NCBI RefSeq assembly: GCF_040513375.1
Contig: NZ_JBEVTG010000001.1
Span: 248,001 to 312,000, forward strand
Length of the DNA: 64,000 nt
Direction: 5' to 3'
Source: Flagellimonas_B algarum
GTDB lineage: Bacteria; Bacteroidota; Bacteroidia; Flavobacteriales; Flavobacteriaceae
Made by a program: the position numbers and the translations under genes. A model generated the notes under the pieces. The model was not told the origin of the DNA and did no database searches. It saw nothing but the letters and a program-made list of their open reading frames with translations. This document shows positions 1 through 6,550 of this stretch, piece by piece (the stretch's first letter is position 1; each line of letters opens with the position of its first letter).

Positions 1-1521
1 TTCTTGACGGGCACCACCGAGTAACACATCGATGTCATGTTTGCCAAATCGCTTTTTATAGTTAATGGTCGGTTCGATATTGGTCGATAAGATCTCGCCC
101 CGTACTTCGGTCAAGTCGTTCAAAGGATTGAAATTGACCTGTTGATCGGTCGGGCTAAGGTCGAAGGTCGGCTGAAAGGTGTTGATATAGGTATTTCGAT
201 AATCGACACCCATATTCAAGCCTACGGTCAAGCCTTCGATCACTTCATATTTTACGTTCACGTTCCCCAAAATGTTGCGTTGGGTCGTTTGGTCCTTTAC
301 CAATTGGGCCAAGGCATAGTTATTGGTACCCCCAGATCCGTTGAAAAGATTCGAATCGATGGCTTCAAAGCCTCCGAGTCTCTCAGGGGCCGATTCACGC
401 ACTACCGGTGCAGTAAAGGTGTTATTGCCAAAGAAAGGGTTTTGATCCCTATTGATCTGATTATAAGCAAAGGACTCCTCAATAGTAAATTTCCCGATTT
501 TGAACCTACTGTTCAAACGGGCATTGATGCGCTGGAATTCGCTACTGATTACGATCCCTTCTTCATCATAGTAGTTGGCTGAAAAGTAATAGGACGAATC
601 CTCACCACCTCCACTGACATTGAAACCGTAGTCTTGAATGGCTCCGGAATTCAATGAAAGATCTTGGAAATCGGTGTTGACTCCCGGATCGACGATATTG
701 GCCGGTTGCCCTTCATTGATACTTCGCTGGTTCAAAAAAGCAACGAATTCCGGACCATTGAGAAAATCCAAGGTCTTGGAAACGGCATTGAAACCACCTC
801 GAATATCGACGGATACCCTCGGGGCCGTGTTGGCCCTACCCCGGTTGGTCGATACGATGATCACCCCGTTTGCGGCCCGAGTACCGTAAATGGCCGCGGA
901 GGTCGCATCCTTCAATACTTGAATATCCACAATGTCTTTGGAATTCAAAAAGGTAATGTCATCGACCACCACCCCATCGACCACATATAGTGGAAAGGTA
1001 TTGGTCAATGAGCTGATTCCACGTACGATAACGTTGGTACGCGCACCTGGTTCACCACCACCACTTTCGACCTGCACCCCTGCCAAACGCCCTTGAAGCG
1101 CATTGGTTGGATCGGAATTGACGATTTGTTTGATTTCTTCTTGTTTGATTTGGGAAATGGCACCCGTCACATCGACTTTCGCCTGTGAACCGAAACCAAC
1201 GATAACTACTTCGTCGAGGGCTTGGGCATCCACTTGAAGTACAATGTCCATTTGGGTGTTTCCGGCAACCGGCACTTCTTGGGTCATGTATCCGATATAA
1301 CTGAATACCAAGACCGCATCGCTGGCGACCGAGATCGTGTAGTTTCCATCAAAGTCGGTGGTCACCCCATTGGTGGTACCCTTCTCGACGATGTTCACCC
1401 CGGGCAATGGCCCTTCGGTGTCGGAGACTGTTCCTGAAACCGCTAGTTCTTGGGCCATGGTCGTGCAGGTAAAGACAAGGGCCACGAAAAACAATAGCTT
1501 TTGAAGGAAAGTTCGTTCCAT
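1..1521 (-). CDS. SusC/RagA family TonB-linked outer-membrane receptor (5' part, 3' end outside window)
   Basis: This is the first 507 codons of a TonB-dependent receptor of the SusC/RagA class, which imports oligosaccharides or other polymers across the outer membrane with a SusD lipoprotein. It starts at an ATG at 1521 with a signal peptide (MERTFLQKLLFFVALVFTC) ending near Ala-Gln. A CarboxypepD_reg-like domain follows (about 25-105, with GTTNGVTTDFDGNYT), then the SusC-specific DEVVIVGFGSQ TonB-box region and a plug domain (about 115-230) containing LQGRLAGVQV and AAIYGTRAANGVIIV. The start of the beta-barrel follows. No stop codon occurs, so the gene simply runs off the window edge and is not broken. 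A regulator lies directly upstream on the same strand. A SusD gene would be expected just outside the window. The substrate cannot be read from this part. Confidence 0.95.
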   Translation of the reverse strand, partial: MERTFLQKLLFFVALVFTCTTMAQELAVSGTVSDTEGPLPGVNIVEKGTTNGVTTDFDGNYTISVASDAVLVFSYIGYMTQEVPVAGNTQMDIVLQVDAQALDEVVIVGFGSQAKVDVTGAISQIKQEEIKQIVNSDPTNALQGRLAGVQVESGGGEPGARTNVIVRGISSLTNTFPLYVVDGVVVDDITFLNSKDIVDIQVLKDATSAAIYGTRAANGVIIVSTNRGRANTAPRVSVDIRGGFNAVSKTLDFLNGPEFVAFLNQRSINEGQPANIVDPGVNTDFQDLSLNSGAIQDYGFNVSGGGEDSSYYFSANYYDEEGIVISSEFQRINARLNSRFKIGKFTIEESFAYNQINRDQNPFFGNNTFTAPVVRESAPERLGGFEAIDSNLFNGSGGTNNYALAQLVKDQTTQRNILGNVNVKYEVIEGLTVGLNMGVDYRNTYINTFQPTFDLSPTDQQVNFNPLNDLTEVRGEILSTNIEPTINYKKRFGKHDIDVLLGGARQE

Positions 1522-1573
1522 AAAAATAAGTTTTAGTTAATCATTCTGTGCTATGATAGTCTATGCTACTTTT

Positions 1574-1603
1574 CAAAAGTATAAAAATATTGTTAAAAAC
1601 AAA
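1574..1603 (-). promoter_or_regulatory. Candidate Bacteroidetes promoter of the susC-like gene
   Basis: On the minus strand a TTTG (1600-1603) is followed after 18 nt by TACTTTTG (1574-1581), matching the known Bacteroidetes consensus TTTG/TAnnTTTG. Transcription would start near 1567, giving a leader of roughly 45 nt before the ATG at 1521. The region is very AT-rich. The match is seen directly; activity is inferred. Confidence 0.6.
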
Positions 1604-1670
1604 TTTTTAGGATGTTTTTTTAACTCTTCATCAAAAAAATAGGGTTCAAAAAAAGAATAGCGCAATTACC

Positions 1671-2684
1671 TTACAAGGAATCTCTTTCAATAAGCGTGGT
1701 GGGAACTACCGTATTCACCGCTTTGATATTCCGGATATGCTCCGCAGTAGTCGCTGCCATACGATCGAAATCAGTTGATATGGTCGTAATGCCCCCTGAT
1801 ACGATTTCCTTGACGATATGATCATTGAACGAAAGAACGCCTACATCCTTGCCGATACGGTAATCGGAGTTGCGACAATCCTTGAGCAACAACCAAAGAT
1901 CGGAATCACTGATGAACAAATACGAAGTCCCCTTTTTTACCGAATTGGCACGATAGGCCTTTTCGACCTTAAAGGTCAAGCCATGGTCTTCACAAAACCT
2001 CACGAACGACTTCAATATCCCCTCAGGATAATCGAGATCGTTGCGAAAAAATAGGATGACTTCGCTATACTTCTTGATCTTGGGGAGTAAACCACTTAGA
2101 TTGACGTACGTACTTTGTTCGAACTCCTGGGTGATATACGTATAGGCATCGCCCAGGGCAATATATCGGTCAACCACCACCAATTTCTCTGGCGGAATCG
2201 TCGAAAGCAGCCCCTTGACAGGATCTGCTTCAATCGGAGCGATTACATACATGCCATATTTACCACGGATATTGAGGAATATGGTTTCGAACACATCCAT
2301 GTTATTGTGGTGGAAAAACACATCGATCTGCACCTTCTCTCCCAACTGCTCGCGAAGGGTATTGTAAAACTCCTGTTGGAACCGCTGGAAGGAATACATC
2401 AACAGGGCGATTTTCAAAAATACCTTGGTCTCGTTACTGACCACGAAATAGCCTTTCGTCTTCTTCGACTCGACCAAACCCCGATCCTTCAGCTCTTCGT
2501 AGGCCTTTACGATGGTCTTTCGGGCAAATCCCAATTCTTCAACCATACTATTGATCGATGGCAATTGACTCCCTATAGGCAAATTTCCCGCATCGATGGC
2601 CTCCATGATACCCAAGACCAAACGCTCGTGCTTCGAGAGTGCGTTCACATCTTCGAGTTGTATAATAAAATCAACTAATTGCAT
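1671..2684 (-). CDS. GntR-type transcriptional regulator with LacI-like ligand-binding domain
   Basis: A 337-residue regulator. Residues about 20-85 form a GntR winged helix-turn-helix: the region with GSQLPSINSMVEELGFARKT is the recognition part and KAYEELKDRGLVESKKTKGYF is the end of the wing. From about 90 to the end it resembles the periplasmic-binding-protein fold of LacI regulators, ending with GVLSFNDH, GITTIST and a TTLIERDSL tail typical of LacI proteins. This hybrid architecture is common in Bacteroidetes next to susCD loci and senses a sugar or its breakdown product. It lies 149 bp upstream of the susC-like gene on the same strand, so local control of that receptor is a reasonable inference. 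The ligand is unknown. Confidence 0.85.
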   Translation of the reverse strand: MQLVDFIIQLEDVNALSKHERLVLGIMEAIDAGNLPIGSQLPSINSMVEELGFARKTIVKAYEELKDRGLVESKKTKGYFVVSNETKVFLKIALLMYSFQRFQQEFYNTLREQLGEKVQIDVFFHHNNMDVFETIFLNIRGKYGMYVIAPIEADPVKGLLSTIPPEKLVVVDRYIALGDAYTYITQEFEQSTYVNLSGLLPKIKKYSEVILFFRNDLDYPEGILKSFVRFCEDHGLTFKVEKAYRANSVKKGTSYLFISDSDLWLLLKDCRNSDYRIGKDVGVLSFNDHIVKEIVSGGITTISTDFDRMAATTAEHIRNIKAVNTVVPTTLIERDSL

Positions 2685-2795
2685 CGATAGTCTTGTGATA
2701 GATCGCTAATAATACGAAAAATGCGAAGTCGCGGCAAATCAAGTCGCCCAACCTACTATTGAACCGGTGCGATGGCACTTTTGGGTACAACACCA

Positions 2796-2993
2796 TCATT
2801 CCTCCAATTCAAAGAGGTCATTGACCGGAACGCCAAAGACCTTGGAGAGCTTCAATGCCAATTCGGTCGATGGCACATAGCGGTTCTTTTCAATGGAATT
2901 GATCGTCTGTCTTGACACTCCGAGCAAATTCGCCAACTGTTCTTGGGTCAGGTTCTTCATTGCCCGTTGCACTTTAAGGGTATTACGCAACAT
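2796..2993 (-). CDS. Small XRE/Cro-type DNA-binding regulator
   Basis: A 65-residue protein made almost entirely of one helix-turn-helix domain: NLTQEQLANLLGVSRQT is the HTH core and the tail KLSKVFGVPVNDLFELEE is typical of the stand-alone XRE family (YozG-like). I start it at the ATG at 2993, where the A is shared with the TGA stop of the upstream membrane-protein gene (TGATG), rather than at the TTG one codon earlier. Such one-base overlaps usually couple translation. Two perfect inverted repeats upstream of the first gene of the pair are good candidates for its own binding sites, so autoregulation is likely. Confidence 0.88.
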   Translation of the reverse strand: MLRNTLKVQRAMKNLTQEQLANLLGVSRQTINSIEKNRYVPSTELALKLSKVFGVPVNDLFELEE

Positions 2994-3427
2994 CAACCCA
3001 ACCGTTTCAATTGATGGAACGATGCCAGCTGAACCAATAACATAAAGATCAATACCGGAAAGAATCCTTGGTCTAGCTCAGGGTTCGCCTCTCCCAAAGC
3101 CCAATCAACGGCATAGTTGATATAGGGCTGTATCAAGGCATACAATACGCCCATAACAAAAGCCCAACGATACGATAGGGCGCGAATGCTGTTGATGAAC
3201 TCGTCCTCAATACGTTCCTTGGCCAAAGAAACCACCAACAAGGCGATGATCAAGGTACTGGTCAGCACAGGCTTTACCCATACTGGGGCATCGATAAACT
3301 TTTTTCCGATCATGAGTAGCACGATACACAAGGCCGCCCATAACCCTAGACGTTTATAAGAATGGGCGATTTGGAAGTTCGCCCAGCGATGGATTCGCTT
3401 TCGTTCGGTTTCACAATAGTCACTCAT
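2993..3427 (-). CDS. Small four-helix membrane protein paired with an XRE regulator
   Basis: A 144-residue protein of unknown function. A charged N-terminus (CETERKRIHRW) is followed by about four hydrophobic segments near residues 28-42, 50-68, 85-105 and 122-138, so it is an inner-membrane protein. It lies first in a two-gene unit with the XRE regulator at 2796-2993. Bacterial pairs of a multi-pass membrane protein with a tiny XRE regulator are widespread, often carrying DUF2178- or DUF2975-like membrane partners, but I cannot assign this one to a named family. It could sense or inhibit the regulator, or be its target; both ideas are inference. Start: ATG at 3427, just downstream of the twin operator. 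Confidence 0.75.
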   Translation of the reverse strand: MSDYCETERKRIHRWANFQIAHSYKRLGLWAALCIVLLMIGKKFIDAPVWVKPVLTSTLIIALLVVSLAKERIEDEFINSIRALSYRWAFVMGVLYALIQPYINYAVDWALGEANPELDQGFFPVLIFMLLVQLASFHQLKRLG

Positions 3428-3447
3428 AGCCTACACTTTGCAGTAAA

Positions 3448-3465
3448 AGTAAACTATATTTTACT
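3448..3465. promoter_or_regulatory. Perfect inverted repeat, candidate operator 1 of the membrane protein-XRE pair
   Basis: AGTAAA (3448-3453), a 6-nt spacer and TTTACT (3460-3465) form a perfect inverted repeat. Its centre is 21 bp, two helical turns, from that of the neighbouring repeat, so two dimers could bind the same DNA face. It lies 21-38 bp ahead of the ATG at 3427, where it would overlap a promoter. Confidence 0.65.
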
Positions 3466-3467
3466 AA

Positions 3468-3487
3468 ATGTAAAGTTTATTTTACAT
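3468..3487. promoter_or_regulatory. Perfect inverted repeat, candidate operator 2 of the membrane protein-XRE pair
   Basis: ATGTAAA (3468-3474), a 6-nt spacer and TTTACAT (3481-3487) form a perfect inverted repeat sharing the GTAAA/TTTAC half-site and spacer length with the repeat at 3448-3465. The shared half-site and equal spacing argue for one protein binding both, most simply the XRE regulator encoded at 2796-2993. Confidence 0.65.
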
Positions 3488-3522
3488 TTTAAAGATGAAG
3501 AAGTGCCTTTTCGGGCTATTTG

Positions 3523-4548
3523 CTATTTCAATACGGGGGCAACCGAAGGTAGGGCCGGAGTCAATTTCAACACCGTTTCAAGAAATTCATTGGTTTCTTT
3601 AGTGACTCCCTCTAAGTCTTTTGACGTAATGTAGGAAGTCATGACATGGTCACCCGCTTCAGGAAAAGCGACCTTTTCCTTTAGGTTCGTCGGGGTGCCG
3701 AGTTCATCGAACATGGTCAACATGGCCGGTACGGAGACCACATTATCTTGGATGGAATCGTTTTTATAGAAATACCCTAAAAAAACAGGTTGTTTCACCG
3801 CTTCAAAGGTTTCGGGCAGCATGGTCTCATCAACCATGGCCTGTAAATGGGTCAAGGCTTTCAAACGATAGCGGGTCGTCCAATATTGGTTCTTTAGGTC
3901 GATATCGGTATCGAATTCATGATATTCGCTCCCTGTGACCCATTTTGCCATCTGTAGACCCCATGGTTTGGCCAAAAGTGTGGCACTGGGATCGAAAATC
4001 GCCACATTGGGCGAATACAGCAGCAGGGCTGCGATATCAGGATCCCCTCCTGATAAATGTAAGGCTAAAGTACCTCCGGTAGAGGTGGCCATTACAATGA
4101 CCTTTTCACCGAGTTGTTTGGCCACGGCAATGGCTTCTTTAGCAGAAGCGATGACTTGATCGGCAGTAAGATCCGACATGGGGTCATCTTCCTGCAGCCC
4201 ATGACCGGCCAAACGGGGCAAATAAAGGTTGCATCCATAGCGTCGGGCGGTTTCTTGGTGTAAGGGGTCGCCTTCTTCTTGGCTTGCCGACCAACCATGT
4301 AAATACACGATACTGTAAGGAGTCTTTGTAGGAACGCTATCGGCCCAGATGATCCTGGCGTGGTTATCGGGGCGGATGTTGGGTGTGGCCTTCTCTTCCG
4401 CTACGATGCCGGCTTCAAGGGCGACTAGATCACTAGTGACCTCGGGAAGTGTTTTGCCCAAATCAGGTCGATCGACCCGGGGCCCGAGCAAATAGACAAC
4501 GATCAATAATGCAATGCCTCCCAGCAATCCTTTCAATATGCGTTTCAC
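3523..4548 (-). CDS. Alpha/beta-hydrolase, membrane-anchored, lipase/esterase-like
   Basis: A 341-residue serine hydrolase. An N-terminal hydrophobic anchor (about 5-22, with GGIALLIVVYLLG) would hold it in the membrane facing the periplasm. The core has the oxyanion strand YLHGWSAS (about 82-89), a nucleophile elbow ATSTGGT with Ser156, and a C-terminal AGDHVM whose His would complete the triad. The elbow reads A-x-S-x-G rather than the textbook G-x-S-x-G, a tolerated variant. The family covers lipases, thioesterases and monoacylglycerol lipases; the substrate is unknown. The start is a GTG at 4548. It follows the LRR lipoprotein gene by 15 bp and probably shares its transcript. Confidence 0.82.
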   Translation of the reverse strand: MKRILKGLLGGIALLIVVYLLGPRVDRPDLGKTLPEVTSDLVALEAGIVAEEKATPNIRPDNHARIIWADSVPTKTPYSIVYLHGWSASQEEGDPLHQETARRYGCNLYLPRLAGHGLQEDDPMSDLTADQVIASAKEAIAVAKQLGEKVIVMATSTGGTLALHLSGGDPDIAALLLYSPNVAIFDPSATLLAKPWGLQMAKWVTGSEYHEFDTDIDLKNQYWTTRYRLKALTHLQAMVDETMLPETFEAVKQPVFLGYFYKNDSIQDNVVSVPAMLTMFDELGTPTNLKEKVAFPEAGDHVMTSYITSKDLEGVTKETNEFLETVLKLTPALPSVAPVLK

Positions 4549-4563
4549 AAGTCTTATGTTTTA

Positions 4564-5229
4564 TCAGTTACAATCCAAGGCATACCGATCCTCATCATCC
4601 TTCACCCAAGTTTCCGGAATGGTTTCCAATTGGGTCGAATTCACCTTGATACAGGTCAACGGGTTGTCGGTTACATCGAAGTTGTTCAAATCAAAATTAC
4701 TGGTCACATCGATGGACTCGATCTGGTTGCCATCGACCACCAAAAGCTGCAAGGCCGCATTGCCTGAAACCGGCATTGCGGTCAATTGGTTTCTAGAGGC
4801 GCTGATCTTCTCCAAGATACCCAAACCCTGTACTCTGATTTCGGTCAGGGCATTGTCATCGACAAACACGAATTTGAGCAGGGTATTCGACGTGAGATCC
4901 AAGGTAGTCAGGTTATTCTCGACGGCCCAAAGGTTTTCGAGCATCTCGAAATCTTCGATGCCCTCGAAACTTGAAATGCCCTTGTCGTTCAATATCAGTT
5001 CTTTGATCCCTTGTATATTCGAAGTTCGGACCATTCCGTCTTCTTCATCATCAAAGCCCAATTCAATCAAATTCCTTTCGAATTCGATATCCGGAATGGC
5101 CGTCATGGCGATAACGGGCTCATCATTAGTGGGAGTGGTTACTATTTGGTCTTCGGTATCGGAGGCATCATTCGAACACGACCAAAGTAAAATGCCCGAC
5201 ATGAATAGCGCAAAAATTGTTGTTTTCAT
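4564..5229 (-). CDS. Short leucine-rich-repeat lipoprotein
   Basis: A 221-residue secreted protein. MKTTIFALFMSGILLWSC is a lipoprotein signal with the modified Cys at 18, followed by a low-complexity acidic linker. From about 75 to 205 there are irregular leucine-rich repeats (LENLWAVENNLTTLDLTSN, LEKISASRNQLTAMPVSGN, LQLLVVDGNQIESIDVTSN) ending with a cap (LTCIKVNSTQLE). Such Bacteroidetes LRR lipoproteins sit on the cell surface or in the periplasm and bind proteins or glycans. No catalytic motif is present. A consensus promoter lies unusually close to the start codon, so the mRNA may be almost leaderless. Confidence 0.8.
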   Translation of the reverse strand: MKTTIFALFMSGILLWSCSNDASDTEDQIVTTPTNDEPVIAMTAIPDIEFERNLIELGFDDEEDGMVRTSNIQGIKELILNDKGISSFEGIEDFEMLENLWAVENNLTTLDLTSNTLLKFVFVDDNALTEIRVQGLGILEKISASRNQLTAMPVSGNAALQLLVVDGNQIESIDVTSNFDLNNFDVTDNPLTCIKVNSTQLETIPETWVKDDEDRYALDCN

Positions 5230-5236
5230 AGCGGCC

Positions 5237-5265
5237 CAAAAATACGATTTTTCATATGAATCAAA
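5237..5265 (-). promoter_or_regulatory. Candidate promoter giving a near-leaderless mRNA for the LRR lipoprotein
   Basis: TTTG (5262-5265) and TATTTTTG (5237-5244) lie 17 nt apart on the minus strand. The -7 element ends only 8 nt before the ATG at 5229, so transcription would start within a few bases of the start codon. Consensus match seen; leaderless transcription inferred. Confidence 0.42.
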
Positions 5266-5298
5266 TTATCTTAAATTTCATGTCAAAACCGAAGCCGA

Positions 5299-6549
5299 TT
5301 GAAAACCAAAACTTTACTGAAAAATCTTGGTCCGGGATTGTTGTTCGCCAGTATGGCGATCGGCACCTCGCACCTGGTCCTCTCCACAAAGGCAGGGGCC
5401 CAATACGGATGGATAATGATCATTCCTATCGTATTGGCCAATGTCTTGAAATACCCCTTTTTCGAGTTTGGTGTACGCTACACCAATGCCGCCAAAAAGA
5501 CGCTCATTCAAGGGTATCTTGAATTGGGAAAAACCTATCTCTGGCTCTATGTACTGGTTACTTTGGTCAGCATTTTTACGATTTTGGCAGCCCTATACGT
5601 CGTTACCGCCGGACTGTTCATGAACTTGTTCGCCATAGATCAGGCTTCGATCGGATGGGTCTCCTTAGGCTTGTTCGCTTTCATCAGCGGCTTATTGATT
5701 ATCGGTCGTTATCGCTTTCTCGAACTGTCGCTAAAGTTCGTCGTCGGGATCCTTTTCGTTGCCTTGGTCGTTACCACTGTTTTGGTGGTTTGGCAAGGCC
5801 AAGTAGCACCCGTAGCTGATTTCACTGCCCCTCCGATGTTCAATGAAGTGGGCATTCTCTTCTTGATCGCTTTGATGGGATGGATGCCGACCGCCGTCGA
5901 AGCTTCGGGATGGGTCAGTATGTGGAGCGTTGAAAAATTGGAGGCCATGGATGCGCCCCCTACCGTAAAGGAAGCCCTTGAAGAATTCAACCTAGGGTAT
6001 TTCCTGACCGCCTTATTGGCCGTTTTCTTCTTGATCATCGGGTGGATGACCCTCTACGGAACGGGAACCGTGCTCAGTGGAAACGCCGTGGTGTTTGCCG
6101 ACCAAGTGGTCACCTTGTTCACTTCACATATTGGGCAATGGGCGTATTTCTTGATCGCAATCGCTGCTTTTGCGACCATGTTCAGCACCTGTATGACCGC
6201 CCATGATGCGGTTTCAAGGGTCAGTCTGGATATTTTGGACAAACTCTTCGTCGATTCACAACGGTTTACCAAAAAATGGGCTTTTGCCGTAACCGTCCTT
6301 TTGTTGGCCCTAATCAATTGGATCGTAATCACCCTTTTCAGTGCGAATATGGGCAATCTGGTAGCCTTGGCCACCTTCGTTTCTTTCGTCATGGCCCCTT
6401 TGATCGGATGGATGAATTTAAAAACGGTGACTAGCCTCGACTTTCCAGAACGCTATCGACCGGGTAAAGGAATGAAAACCTTGACCTATCTAGGAATGTT
6501 CTTCTTAACGGCCTTTGCCCTATATTACTGTTGGATCGTCTTCGTTTGA
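5299..6549 (+). CDS. Divergent Nramp-family membrane transporter
   Basis: A 416-residue protein with about 11 membrane segments that aligns with the Nramp/SLC11 fold: an opening GPGLLFASM segment, and GWMPTAVEASGW where helix 6 is expected. Canonical Nramp proteins bind Mn2+ or Fe2+ through DPGN in helix 1 and MPH in helix 6. Here the helix 1 motif aligns as GTSH and helix 6 as MPT, so the usual Asp and Asn ligands are missing. It may carry another ion or act in another way; the substrate is not predictable. The start is a TTG at 5299; a stop lies in frame at 5272 and no in-frame ATG comes between. Its end is one base from the converging OmpA-type gene. Confidence 0.8.
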   Translation: MKTKTLLKNLGPGLLFASMAIGTSHLVLSTKAGAQYGWIMIIPIVLANVLKYPFFEFGVRYTNAAKKTLIQGYLELGKTYLWLYVLVTLVSIFTILAALYVVTAGLFMNLFAIDQASIGWVSLGLFAFISGLLIIGRYRFLELSLKFVVGILFVALVVTTVLVVWQGQVAPVADFTAPPMFNEVGILFLIALMGWMPTAVEASGWVSMWSVEKLEAMDAPPTVKEALEEFNLGYFLTALLAVFFLIIGWMTLYGTGTVLSGNAVVFADQVVTLFTSHIGQWAYFLIAIAAFATMFSTCMTAHDAVSRVSLDILDKLFVDSQRFTKKWAFAVTVLLLALINWIVITLFSANMGNLVALATFVSFVMAPLIGWMNLKTVTSLDFPERYRPGKGMKTLTYLGMFFLTAFALYYCWIVFV

Positions 6550-6550
6550 A

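Noticed and set aside
1..1521. Receptor gene considered truncated or broken
   Set aside because: The frame is open to the window edge with all N-terminal domains in order; it is cut only by the window.
4514..5302. 262-codon plus-strand frame opposite the LRR lipoprotein gene
   Set aside because: Ser-rich low-complexity translation that mirrors the repeats on the other strand; the minus-strand product has a lipoprotein signal and LRRs.
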